From positions 17,288,858 to 17,352,857 of the forward strand of contig NC_066528.1 of the NCBI RefSeq assembly GCF_024679095.1: DNA of 64,000 nucleotides, read 5' to 3'. The translations under genes were made by a program, and so were the position numbers. The stretch is from Eriocheir sinensis. Its lineage: Eukaryota; Arthropoda; Malacostraca; Decapoda; Varunidae. Shown one piece after another: positions 1 to 10,107 of this stretch. Each line of letters begins with the position of its first letter. The first letter of the stretch is position 1. The notes beneath the pieces were generated by a model. The model was given only the letters and a program-made list of their open reading frames with translations. It made no database searches and was not told the DNA's origin.

Positions 1-402
1 GATGTCCTCCCTGCCATCCTCAAAGAACACCCTCAGTTTGCACCAAGGTGGTGATGCCGTGTGTGGCAGCCTGAACTACTGCCGTGCTATACAAGGCTGT
101 GATTTCTGCAGTATTTTACTTTAAGGACTAGTATTTACTCTATCTCTGTATTCATTCCCATCTAGTGCTTGGGCAATGTTCTCCGTCCCCACATTTTATT
201 GTCTTATTGTCCATGGGGAGGTACCGCCCCCTCCCTTGTTGTGCTTTCCTTCCTACCATTGTATCTTTTTAGTTTCATGGTGCTCCCTACACATGTATTA
301 ATAGTTGTATAATCACACTCTGTCCTGCCTGGGGGTTGGGATGGCATGTTCCTCCCTTCTCCCTTGTTGTTTACCTCCAACAATAAATTATCAATCAATC
401 AA
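1..402 (+). mobile_element. Probable 3' end of a non-LTR retrotransposon
   Basis: No ORF is recognisable. The segment ends in AATAAA followed by an ATCA-type short repeat (about 381-402), then switches abruptly to sequence shared by all array units. A short simple repeat after a polyadenylation-like signal is typical of LINE 3' ends. It marks either an insertion into U1 or the left border of the array; the window starts too late to tell. The family is not identified. Confidence 0.4.
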
Positions 403-456
403 GAAGAAGGCATACAAAGAGGAGAAGAAGAAGAGGGGGAGGAGGAAGCAAACAAG

Positions 457-571
457 TCCCTTGTGAGGCTGTGACATCAAGTTCAAGGTCGAGGTCCGCC
501 GCGTGCCCTGAAGTGCCCTGGCAGTGTTTCTCGTGGAGGAGGAGGAGCCCCTCGGCGTGCAGGCCCCCAGG
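457..571 (+). other. Candidate exon A with splice donor, U1
   Basis: This GC-rich block is conserved in all seven units. It ends CCCCCAGG followed by GTGAGT, a near-consensus 5' splice site at 571/572, and the 45-bp minisatellite starts about 20 bp later, so the minisatellite is probably intronic. All three frames are open near the donor and one has a TGA, so the reading frame cannot be fixed. The left edge is approximate. Function unknown. Confidence 0.4.
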
Positions 572-590
572 GTGAGTGTGTGGGTGGTGG

Positions 591-1395
591 GGGGCCAGGG
601 TGTGGACGGGCTACACTTGGGACAGGAAGGAGGGGAGGGCCAGGGTGTGGACGGGCTACACTTGGGACAGGAAGGAGGGGAGGGCCAGGGTGTGGACGGG
701 CTACACTTGGGACAGGAAGGAGTGGAGGGCCAGGGTGTGGACGGGCTACACTTGGGACAGGAAGGAGCGGGGGGCCAGGGTGTGGACAGGCTACACTTGG
801 GACAGGAAGGAGCGGGGGGCCAGGGTGTGGACGGGCTACACTTGGGACAGGAAGGAGTGGGGGGCCAGGGTGTGGACGGGCTACACTTGGGACAGGAAGG
901 AGTGGGGGGCCAGGGTGTGGACGGGCTACACTTGGGACAGGAAGGAGGGGGGGGCCAGGGTGTGGACGGGCTACACTTGGGACAGGAAGGAGCGGGGGGC
1001 CAGGGTGTGGACGGGCTACACTTGGGACAGGAAGGAGGGTAGGGCCAGGGTGTGGATGGGCTACACTAGGGACAGGAAGGAGTGGCTGGCCAGGGTGTGG
1101 ACGGGCTACACTTGGGACAGGAAGGAGTGGCGGGCCAGGGTGTGGACGGGCTACACTTGGGACAGGAAGGAGCGGGGGGCCAGGGTGTGGACGGGCTACA
1201 CTTGGGACAGGAAGGAGTGGGGGGCCAGGGTGTGGACGGGCTACACTTGAGACAGGAAGGAGCAGGGAGCCAGGGTGTGGACGGGCTACACTTGGGACAG
1301 GAAGGAGTGGAGGGCCAGGGTGTGGACGGGCTACACTTGGGACAGGAAGGAGTGGGGGCCAGGGTGTGGACGGGCTACACTTGGGACAGGAAGGA
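591..1395 (+). repeat. 45-bp minisatellite, U1 first part (about 18 copies)
   Basis: Perfect 45-bp periodicity: each copy runs GGCCAGGGTGTGGACGGGCT, then ACACTTGGGACAGGAAGGAG and about five variable G/A-rich bases. The plus strand is strongly G-rich. Variation is concentrated in the short segment after GAAGGAG. The array is cut at 1395 by a LINE and resumes at 4314. Confidence 0.97.
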
Positions 1396-4313
1396 TTTAC
1401 ATAGATTTACATAGAAAATCAGACCACACAGACCCCATGGTTCAGACTAGGTGGTCTGTCCTTATACCTAAGTGATTTTACATTAATCAGATGGCTCCAA
1501 AACGTTGCTTCTCTACTCTAGTTAATACCAATTCAAGGAAGTGACGGTCGAGCTTGTTTTTAAAGAGTCAATCGTGTTACACTGGACCACTGATGGTGGG
1601 AGCTTATTCCATTCTCTTTTCTAGCGTTGGTGAAGAAAAATTTGGTGCAGTCTGAATTTACTTGTCTACATTTGAGTTTTGTGCCATTGTTCCTCGTTCG
1701 CAAAGTGTCATCGATCATAAACAATTTTGTTCCGTCTACATTCGTGAAACCATTAAGTATTTTAAAACATTCGATCAGGTTTCCTCGGAGGCGACGTTTC
1801 TCAAGAGAGAACATGTTAAGGGTGGAAAGCCTTTCTTCGTAGGATTTGTTGCGCAAGGAAGGGATCATTTTTGTTGCTCGACGCTGAACACCTTCTAGTT
1901 TAGCAATGTCCTTTGCATGGTGGGAAGACCAAAACTGTACCGCATATTCCAAGTGGGGTCTGACGAAACTATTGTAGAGCGGAAATATTACATCTTTATT
2001 CTTGAATAAAAAGTTTCTTTTAATGAAGCCCAACATTCTGTTCGCTTTATTTGCTGCATCGATGCATTGATGTGAGAATTTGAGGTTTGACGCGATTTTA
2101 ATCCCCAGGTACTTAACGCATTGAACGCTTGTGAGTTTAATGCCGCGTATTTCGTAATCGAACTTCTTTTTTTTTGTTCCAACTTGAAGGACCTGGCACT
2201 TGTCTACGTTAAAGGGCATCTCCCATTTATCCGACCAAGCTGAAATTTTGTGCAAATCCTCTTGGAGGGTTTGCCTGTCTTCGTCAGTGAGAACCGAGTT
2301 ACCAATCTTTGTGTCGTCTGCAAATTTACTAATGCGATTATTGAGTCCAACATCCACGTCGTTGATATAAATAATGAGCACTGGGCCAAGAACCGAGCCC
2401 TGAGGGACGCCACTAGTGACCGGCGCCCACTCTGAGTTAAATCCGTCAATCACAACTCTTTGTTGTCTGTTGCTCAACCAATTCGCGATCCATTGGTTTA
2501 CTTGACCGTCAATGCCTATTTGCTTTAATTTATAAAGTAATTTATGATGTGGGACTTTATCAAACGCTTTCTGGAAATCAAGATAGACTACATCCACTGA
2601 TTTGGTTACGTCATAAATTGAGAAGAGATCGTTATAAAAGGTCAGTAGGTTTGACAGGCAGGATCTTTTGTTACAGAAGCCATGTTGTGAATCCCCAATT
2701 AATGAGTGGCTTTCGAGGTAACTCACAATTTTGTCTCTAATTATGCTCTCGAGTAGCTTACCTACAATTGAAGTTAGACTAATGGGTCGGTAGTTACCTG
2801 GTATTTTTTTGTCTCCTTTCTTAAAAATCGGTGTCACGTTAGCCTTTTTCCAATCCGAAGGGACGAAGCCTTGTCGCAAGGACATATTGAATACGGTAGT
2901 GAGGGAGGAGAGTATTTCGCTCTTTGTTTCTTTAAGCAGTATAGGATATACTTTGTCGGGTCCGGGACTTTTATTAGTTTTAAGTGAATGGAGAGCTTTA
3001 AGGACTTCATCGGTTGTTATTTCAAAATAAGGCAGTGCATGCTCGAGATTTACAACAGTACTGGTGTTGGTGGTAGCGAGAGGAAGACTGTTAGTATTAA
3101 ACACCGAGGAAAAGTAATTGTTTAAGAGGTTTGCAATGTGTTGGCTGTCAGTCACTAGTGCACCGTCGCTGTTTGTTAAAGGTCCAATACCACTTTTGAT
3201 CGCCTTTCTGTTGTTTATGTAACTGAAGAAAGATTTCGGATTATTTTTACAGTTGGCTACAATATTTTCTTCATATCTACGCTTTGCCTGACCTACTAGT
3301 CTTTTTACTCGTCGCCTGGCATCATTATAAAGTCTAATGTTTTCGGGCGTGCTTTGTTCTTTCTTTAACCTGTAAAACAATTTTCTCTCATTGACTGATT
3401 GTTTAATTTCGCTATTAAACCACGATGGGCTTTTATTTGTGTTAATTCGCTTCTCGCACAAGGGGACGAATGTGTTCTGCTGAGTGAGTAAGTGATTTTT
3501 AAGGCTTAGCCAGGCTTCATCTACACTGCCGTCATCTGATAGTTGTATTTCTGTTAGTTTTTGTCGGATTTCTACGAAGTTAGCTCTTTTGAAATTGTGC
3601 ACCTTTACTTTATTTTCAGTCACTGATGATTGAGCTCTAATGTCGACGCGCACTAATTTATGATCGCAAGAACCGAGGTTTTCTCCTACCGTGACACTAC
3701 TGACTAGGTTATCTTGGGTCGTTATAACAAGGTCGAGTATATTATTTTGTCGAGTTGGCTCAGAAACCATTTGGCTTAGATAATTTTCTTCTAGAAATTC
3801 GATCATTCTATGTGACTCGCCTTCTGTACCTGACAGTGTCGCCCAGTCGATATGGGGGAGGTTAAAGTCTCCTAATATCAGTGAGTCGTTGTTATTAAGT
3901 GACTGCCTTAAGACGCTGTACATTTCAAGGTCGTCATCGAGTGATTGCCCGGGAGGTCTGTAGGTGACAGATATATTTAAATTGACTTTTGCAATGTTTA
4001 CTCGCACGCACAAATGTTCAACGTTACTGTTTCCCGGTGTTTTGTCAGTGGGTTGCAAATAGCTTTTGACATAAAGGGCGACGCCACCTCCTCTAAAGTT
4101 AACAATATATTTGTTGAATAGTCTGTAGACAACTATTTTGAATTCGAAACTTAAATCAATATTTGTGGTGTCGATAAATGTTTCGGTTATAGCAATTATG
4201 TCAAAATTTTCTGTTAGAGCAAGACATCTCAGTTCATCAAATTTGTTTCATAGGCTACGCGCATTGAAACTAAGGATTTTTAAGTTATCTAGAGGCTTGG
4301 TAATAGTTATCTA
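1396..4313 (-). mobile_element. CR1-like LINE inserted in the minisatellite, 5'-truncated
   Basis: A minus-strand non-LTR element lies between two halves of the U1 minisatellite. Its 3' terminus (plus-strand left edge) carries two copies of a 10-bp TTTACATAGA-type repeat, like the short terminal repeats of CR1/L2-type LINEs. No ORF1 is present. The flanking minisatellite shares only a GGA at the two edges, so the target duplication is unclear. Confidence 0.88.
1560..4310 (-). pseudogene. LINE ORF2: endonuclease-reverse transcriptase, disrupted
   Basis: The protein is an APE-type endonuclease followed by reverse transcriptase. Coding similarity begins near 4310 with an NARSL motif. One in-frame TGA (4248-4250) interrupts it, after which the frame is open to 1560 (832 codons from a TTG). 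Numbered from that codon, GDFN is at 63-66 and SCDH at 130-133 (endonuclease). RT motifs follow in order: YLDFQKAFD, GVPQGSVLGP and FADD (2313-2324, catalytic). The C-terminus leaves the family frame near 1620, where the copy at 56480-58593 continues differently. It is recognisably CR1/jockey-like. Inactive in this form because it is 5'-truncated, has the stop and has a shifted tail. Confidence 0.88.
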
Positions 4314-4938
4314 GGAGCGGGGGGCCAGGGTGTGGACGGGCTACACTTGGGACAGGAAGGAGGGGGGGGCCAGGGTGTGGACGGGCTACACTTGGGACAG
4401 GAAAGAGCGAGGGGGGTGTGGACGGCTACACTTGGGACAGGAAGGAGGGAGGGCCAGGGTGTGGACGGGCTACACTTGGGACAGGAAGGAGGGGGCCAGG
4501 GTGTGGACGGCCACACTTGGGACAGGAAGGAGCGGGGGCCAGCGTGTGGACAGGCTACACTTGGGACAGGCAGGAGCGGGGGGCCAGGGTGTGGACGGGC
4601 TACACTTGGGACAGGAAGGAGTGGAGGGCCAGGGTGTGGACGGGCTACACTTGGGACCGGAAGGAGCGGGGCCAGGGTGGACGGGCCACACTTGGGACAG
4701 GAAGGAGGGGGCCAGGGTGTGGACGGGCTACACTTGGGACAGGAAGGAGTGGGGGCCAGGGTGTGGACGGGCTACACTTGGGACAGGAAGGAGGGGGGGG
4801 CCAGGGTGTGGACGGGCTACACTTGGGAAAGGAAGGAGCGGTGGGCCAGAGAGTGGACGGGCTACACTTGGGACAGGAAGGAGTGGGGGCCAGGGTGTGG
4901 GCGGCTACACTTGGGCCAGGAAGGAGCGGGGGCCAGGT
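4314..4938 (+). repeat. 45-bp minisatellite, U1 second part (about 14 copies)
   Basis: Continuation of the U1 minisatellite after the LINE. Copies here carry many 1-3 bp deletions (for example at 4405-4440 and 4670-4685), so no frame stays open across it. It passes into conserved unit sequence near 4938. Confidence 0.95.
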
Positions 4939-5354
4939 TGATGCTCCATTTATGGTTCCCCTCACCCTGTTGAATACTCCTCGGTGTGGAACACAGGCTA
5001 TGTTGGAGACTCGAAGTTATTTGAGTATTGTCTTATAAATTCAATTACAGTTGACTGCATATGACGCACTATCCAGCTCTTTCACTAGTACTTGTTGTTT
5101 TTTTAACCCCCCTCTCTCCCTGCACTTCCAAGTAGTCATTCCCAAGAATAATCAATAACCAGAATAATATGAAACATATACAAGCCTATCAGAAGAAGAG
5201 TGTGGTCCTCGTAAATAATGTAAGAGCGGTGATCTCATCAACACGCACTATTTGCGCGACCCGGTGGCCTGTGGTTTGCCTTGGTGCACCCACCACCGCC
5301 CTGATCCCTCCCACCAACTTCAGTTTCCTAACCAGACAATTTTTTTCTTTGCAG

Positions 5355-5819
5355 AACACGACTTTGTCCCAATGGCCACCACTGGTGTTAGTGTCGATGG
5401 TAGGCATTGAGACAGCTGCTGTGCTCGGTACTTCTTCCGTCCTTGCTGCCGCTGACTTCAGGACTCCTTGGTGCATCCCACGCCTTGCCTGCTCAATTGG
5501 TCACTAAGTGTGGCTTTTAGGCAACCTCGCCACCTTCTCCAGCATCTCTGAGGTTCCTCAAGACCAGCCAACTCCTCACATCTGGAGCAGTGTTGCAGTG
5601 GAGGCTGCAAGGCAGGACAGCAGGTGGAGTGGCTGGGATGAGCAAGAGCCGACTGCTACTGGTGTGAGGTTCAGGAGTGATCAAAAACATTACCACCACC
5701 ACCACTCCTGCCACCACCACCACCAGTCCTACCACCACCACCACCACTCCTGCCACCACCACCACCACCACCACCAAAAGCAACTGCTGGCCTCTTCATC
5801 CACAAAGGGGGAAGTTTGA
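5355..5819 (+). CDS. Candidate exons B and C of the zinc-finger gene, U1
   Basis: Exon B (5355-5399, 45 bp) follows a strong acceptor, a T-rich tract ending TTTGCAG, and ends GATG before GTAGGC. A 121-bp intron follows, with branch-like TCACTAA about 15 nt before TTTTAG at 5520. Exon C starts at 5521. The joined frame reads EHDFVPMATTGVSVDG and continues through a Ser/Glu-rich segment into a His tract encoded by CAC repeats (about 5694-5777), ending at TGA 5817-5819. No domain is recognised. How this joins the finger ORF is unclear, since the acceptor before that ORF leads straight to a stop in the finger frame. The exon calls rest on splice signals and conservation in all seven units. Confidence 0.42.
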
Positions 5820-5891
5820 ATTTCAGAAATGTGAGAAGATCTGAGAGTGAGAGAAAGTTTACTGACCAAAGCCAAGAGTGTGAGAAAAGAC

Positions 5892-7010
5892 ATGCAGGGA
5901 AGGATGACCTCAACAAATACACCCACACACTCTGGCGTAAGACCTCATGAAAGCCGGGAGTGTGGCAAAAGGTTTAGTAATAGGAGTAACCCCAAACGTC
6001 ACACCGTTACACACACTGGTGAAAGAAACCATGAGTGTGAAGTTTGTGGAAAATGTTTCAGTCAGAAGGGTCACCTCAAGAAACATGCCCTTACACACAC
6101 TGGTGAAAGAAATCATGAGTGTGAAGTTTGTGGGAAATGTTTCAGTCAGAAGGGTCACCTCAACACACACACACTTACACACACTGGTGAAAGAAATCAT
6201 GAGTGTGAAGTTTGTGGGAAATGTTTCAGTCGGAAGGGTAACCTCAACAGACACACACTTACACACACTGGTGCAAGAAATCATGAGTGTGAAGTTTGTG
6301 GGAAATGTTTCAGTCGGAAGGATACCCTCAAATTACACACTCTTACACACACTGGTGAAAGAAATCATGAGTGTGAAGTTTGTGGGAAATGTTTCAGTCT
6401 GAAGGATACCCTCAAATTACACACTCTTACACACACTGGTGAAAGAAATCATGAGTGTGAAGTTTGTGGGAAACGTTTCAGTGAGAAGGGTACCCTCAAG
6501 AAACATGCAAACCATGAGTGTGAAGTTTGTGGGAAACGTTTCAGTGAGAAGAGTAACCTCAAGAAACATGCCCTTACACACACTGGTGAAAGAAATCATG
6601 AGTGTGAAGTTTGTGGGAAATGTTTCAGTCTGAAGAGTAACCTCAAAGTACACACTGTTACACACACTGATGCAAGAAATCATGAGTGTGAAGTTTGTGG
6701 GAAACGTTTCAGTCTGAAGTATAACCTCAAATTACACACTCTTACACACACTGGTGAAAGAAATCATGAGTGTGAAGTTTGTGGGAAATGTTTCAGTCTG
6801 AAGGATACCCTCAAATTACACACTCTTACACACACTGATGCAAGAAATCATGAGTGTGAAGTTTGTGGGAAAAGATTCAAACTGAAGAGGCTATTGAACC
6901 TGCACCTCTTCAGACACTCTGGTCATAAAGGGTTCAAGTGCGATGTTTGTGGGAAACGTTTCATGACTAAGGGTGAGATTGCCAGGCACGTGAAGGTCCA
7001 CTTCTCCTGA
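5892..7010 (+). CDS. C2H2 poly-zinc-finger protein Z1
   Basis: Predicted nuclear DNA-binding protein of 372 codons from the first in-frame ATG (purine at -3); the open frame extends upstream to 5847. It holds a degenerate head finger (first Cys replaced by Ser), ten amplified 28-residue fingers of CEVCGK(C/R)FS-X7-H-X3-H type and two conserved C-terminal fingers (KLKRLL and MTKGEI). Linkers are TG(E/A)RNHE rather than canonical TGEKP. Helix codes include QKGHLKK, RKGNLNR, LKDTLKL and EKSNLKK. Oddity: between the sixth and seventh fingers seven residues are missing (near 6507), removing that finger's last His. Transcription factor or TE repressor are possible roles; neither is shown here. Confidence 0.85.
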   Translation: MQGRMTSTNTPTHSGVRPHESRECGKRFSNRSNPKRHTVTHTGERNHECEVCGKCFSQKGHLKKHALTHTGERNHECEVCGKCFSQKGHLNTHTLTHTGERNHECEVCGKCFSRKGNLNRHTLTHTGARNHECEVCGKCFSRKDTLKLHTLTHTGERNHECEVCGKCFSLKDTLKLHTLTHTGERNHECEVCGKRFSEKGTLKKHANHECEVCGKRFSEKSNLKKHALTHTGERNHECEVCGKCFSLKSNLKVHTVTHTDARNHECEVCGKRFSLKYNLKLHTLTHTGERNHECEVCGKCFSLKDTLKLHTLTHTDARNHECEVCGKRFKLKRLLNLHLFRHSGHKGFKCDVCGKRFMTKGEIARHVKVHFS

Positions 7011-7500
7011 GGGGCTGTGCTGATTCAGTTCTGCTGTGTGTGTGAGTGCAAGTGTTTGTTGTGGTGGTGTTACAGGGCTGTGTGTAGCACAGGGAACAGA
7101 AAATAATCATCTATTGGAACAAATGGTGACTGTAATGGCATGATCTGTTATTCACTTTCCATCCTAGGCTGCATGTGGTTGGTGGGTCCTGTGAACGGTC
7201 TGATCTTTTTGGTGACTGTGCCGGGCTGGCTGTTGTGGCCTGGGCCTATTGGTCAAGTGGTGTGTTAAGTAGTAATATATAGTCCCTGGCAAAACCACAC
7301 CAACTGGGCTTGGGGAGGTAGGCCATGGTGATGTCTTATGGTGTTATTTGTTTCTGTTTCCACCCACGTGACGTCCCATCATCAAAAAACAAGTCTTATT
7401 CACGGCAGCCTTGGGTGGGGGGGGGGGGGGGCAAGTGTTACCACTTCCTTAGAGGGATGAGAGAAGTAACGGGAGAAAGAAATAAGGGAGAAGTTTTGTA

Positions 7501-7665
7501 ATGCAAAGGCGATTTATCAATTCTCTCCATACACTCCCGTCTTCTTCCCTCCCCTACTTCTCTTAGGTGTTCTTCCACCCTGACCCCCCATCCCCTCTCT
7601 TCCCCCAATCGGAATTATAACAGGTTGCATTTACATGTGTTTTGTATGCCCTCAAATCTCAGTGT
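7501..7665 (+). repeat. 165-bp block shared only by U1 and U6
   Basis: Pyrimidine-rich block in the 3' region, absent from U2-U5 and U7, where TTTTGTACCAC is continuous. It is flanked by TGTA on both sides, so either a short insertion or a deletion in the other copies is possible. No ORF or structure recognised. Confidence 0.7.
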
Positions 7666-7688
7666 ACCACTTGGGAATTTATGTAAAG

Positions 7689-7694
7689 AATAAA
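7689..7694 (+). terminator. Polyadenylation signal, U1
   Basis: AATAAA in the A-rich context GTAAAGAATAAAAAAGC, about 680 bp after the Z1 stop. The same context is present in every unit, so it is the likely 3' end signal of the finger transcript. Confidence 0.5.
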
Positions 7695-8290
7695 AAAGCA
7701 TTCCGAGAGACGCGTTTTATTATCGTAAGAAAATAGCGTGTGTTCCTTAATTTCACTCTCCAGTCACCGTCAAGACAACCTATGAATCACAGCTTTGGAT
7801 CATGAGTCAAACTTTACTAAACTTGCTGTTGAAGACAGGCAAGGCACGACACATTAGCACCACCATCGCCATCATGCCTTGACGCGCCCTTCATGTGAGG
7901 CTCGGCCAGCAATGCCCAGACTTACTCCCTTCACTATTCTTTGTGTTGGAACACTTATTACAATGGTAACACAACCCTTTTGACCCTGAACCCACGGTGG
8001 GAAATGAGTCACTAATGATGATGAGGATCCAGGGTAGATTAATGAAAAAGTAGAGGGCGGGCAGCTTTGTAAAGTGAGAGGTGTTCCTGATGGAAACAGG
8101 AAGAGAAACAAATCTAGCCACTGGAAAGACCCAAGGAATCCTTCACCCTTGACCACCAGCTGACCTTCACTGTCACCATGGCTACAGGCACCATCACCAG
8201 GACAGTTATACTGCTGCCATTATGACCTATCCCTTCACCACTATCTTCACTCTCCTCCCTTATTATCACTACCATATATTAATCCAAAGT

Positions 8291-8785
8291 CTATGATGTG
8301 GGACTTTATCTAACGCTTTCTGGAAATCAAGACAGACTACGTTCAGTGATTTAGTTACGTCATAAACTGAGAAGAGGTCGTTATAAAAGGTCAATAAGTT
8401 TGATAGGGAGGATCTTTTGTTACGGAAGCCATGTTGTGAATCCCCAATTAATGAGTGGCTTTGAAGGTAACTCACAATTTTTTATCTAATTATGCTCTCG
8501 AGTAGCTTACCTACAACAAGTTAGACTAATGGGCCTGTAATTACCTGGTGTTTTTTTGTCTCCTTAAGAACCGGTGTCACGTTAGCCTTTTTCCAATCCG
8601 AAGGGACGATGCCTGTCGCAAGGATATCAAAAATGGTTGTGAGGGAGGAGAGTATTTCGCTCTTTGTTTCTTTAAGCAGCATAGGATATACATTGTCAGG
8701 TCCGGGACTTGTATTCATTTTAAGGGATTGGAGAGCTTTAAGGACTTCATCGGTAGTTATTACAAAGTTAGGCAATGCTTGCTCA
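8291..8785 (-). pseudogene. LINE relic A (CR1-like RT fragment), U2
   Basis: Minus-strand fragment of the same RT region as the LINE at 1396-4313, with [26 protein letters not shown] and CLDFQKA recognisable, but truncated on both sides and frameshifted near 8520-8570. Present at the same place in every complete unit, so it predates the amplification. Confidence 0.8.
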
Positions 8786-9015
8786 AGAGGAGGAAGAATA
8801 CTGTATTCTTCCTCCAAGAGAGCGACCCGCTGAGGGCCACTCCATGTATTATTCCTCCAAGGATAAAACTAAGCGTAAGGAAAAGAAACTCAAAGAAATA
8901 AAAGACCCAAAACAAAATGCATAAAAAGACGACTTAGGGCATAAAAAGTCTCCAAGTAGGAAGAAAAGAAAAAATAGGGAAAAAAAGAAATAGGCAAATC
9001 GGAAAATCTGAATAT

Positions 9016-9630
9016 ACCTTACCTTACGGAACCTTACGGTGTCACTGGACGCAGGCCAAAGCTAGGCCTCTATGTCCAGATCATTGTCGCTGTCAAAACT
9101 GATATTCAGCTGGTGTGCCGGGCTGGTTAACAATTTTTCTTCAAAATGATATTGAATTTGTTGGTTTGATCAAAAGTTATCTAATCGTTTCTCAAATGAT
9201 ATCACGCTCACTGCCTCTTCTACATCCATGGGAAGGCTATTCCAGGCATCAACGACTCTTGAATTGAAGAACATCTGCCTCTTTTGCGTCCTGGACCTCA
9301 TTTTCCATAGTTTCAATTTGTGTCCACGTGTTGGCCCTGTATGTCTCTCAAGTTGGATGTTGACATCCTCATCATATTTACCTTTGAGGATTTGATCTGC
9401 CTCAATCATGTCTCCCCTTAGCCTTCTGTAAGTCAGTGTTGGTATCTCCAATTGTTTCAGTCGTTCTGGATATGTGAGGTTCTTGAATCCTGGTAATAAC
9501 TTGGATGCTCTTCTCAGGACATTTTCCACAATCCTTATATCCTTCTTCTTGTAGGGGGACCATACTGACTGAGCATACTCAAGATGAGGTCTTACCATGG
9601 TCTTGAAGAGACATCTAAATGTGTGTACAG
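9016..9630 (-). pseudogene. LINE relic B (3' end of a second CR1-like element), U2
   Basis: Minus-strand sequence encodes the C-terminal part of a LINE ORF2 (MVRPHLEYAQSVWSP, then RRLRGDMIE and NSLP), with its stop at 9170. A CCTTAC/GGAACC short repeat at 9016-9045 is the probable element 3' terminus. It differs from relic A, so two LINE families contributed to the unit. No RT catalytic region remains. Confidence 0.78.
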
Positions 9631-9969
9631 TACTAAATGTAATATCGTGTGAGGAAGAGAAAAAAATAAGGAAATAAAAGAAAAACGGAAAAAATATGTA
9701 AATCAAAAAAGAGGAAAACAGGAAAAGCTGAATATAGGTCCACAGAAAAAATAAAGAATCAAGAAGGACCGTAAGAAGATGTACAAAGAGAAGGGAAAAG
9801 AAGAAAAAAGGGAAATAGAATTAAAAAAAATTGGTAAAATATGTAAATCGGAAGAGAAAATAGGAAGGTCTGAATATAGGGAGACAGAAAAATCAAAGAA
9901 TTAAGAAGAACCCAAGAAGAAGGTATACAAAGAGGAGAAGAAGAAGAGGAGGAGGAGGAAGCAAACAAG

Positions 9970-10084
9970 TCCCCTGTGAGGCTGTGACATCAAGTTCAAG
10001 GTCGAGGTCCGCCGCGTGGCCTGAAGTGCCCTGGCAGTGTTTCTCGTGGAGGAGGAGGAGCCCCTCGGCGTGCAGGCCCCCAGG
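9970..10084 (+). other. Candidate exon A with splice donor, U2
   Basis: Same conserved block and AGG/GTGAGT donor as in U1, with the donor GT at 10085. The purine-rich GA stretch before it (about 9655-9960) shows no gene. Confidence 0.4.
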
Positions 10085-10107
10085 GTGAGTGTGCGGGTGG
10101 TGGGGGG

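Larger units (their letters stand above)
403..8290 (+). repeat. Tandem unit U1 (left part missing)
   Basis: First unit of the array. It starts in the purine-rich stretch before exon A, so both antisense LINE relics lie outside it. It differs from other units by a CR1-like LINE inside the minisatellite (1396-4313) and by a 165-bp block in the 3' region shared only with U6. The sequence between the poly(A) signal (7689) and 8290 is conserved across units and holds no gene I can support. Confidence 0.85.

Noticed and set aside
591..1395. CRISPR-like repeat array
   Set aside because: Repeats are contiguous 45-mers without unique spacers, in a eukaryotic context with introns and retrotransposons.
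524..1414. Long plus-strand ORFs through the 45-bp minisatellite (15-residue repeat proteins in all three frames), also in the other units
   Set aside because: 45 is a multiple of three and the repeat has no stops, so all frames open automatically. Many copies carry 1-2 bp indels that break any single frame, and a good splice donor sits just before the array.
5169..5507. 112-codon plus-strand ORF before and across exon B, repeated in most units
   Set aside because: It crosses the strong T-rich acceptor and the intron with its branch motif. The alternative frame using those splice signals explains the sequence better, and U2 lacks its first part.
5517..5783. Minus-strand Val/Gly-rich ORFs opposite the CAC tract
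   Set aside because: Products of GTG/GGT trinucleotide repeats read in reverse.
5947..6402. Second-frame and antisense ORFs over the zinc fingers
   Set aside because: They mirror the 84-bp finger repeat in other frames and have no independent support.
7872..8156. Conserved minus-strand ORF of about 90 codons in the 3' region of every unit
   Set aside because: Conservation reflects recent duplication. Units differ here by out-of-frame indels (a 5-bp TAAGT insertion in U5, U6 and U7, small losses in U3) that change the C-terminus, and no domain is recognisable.
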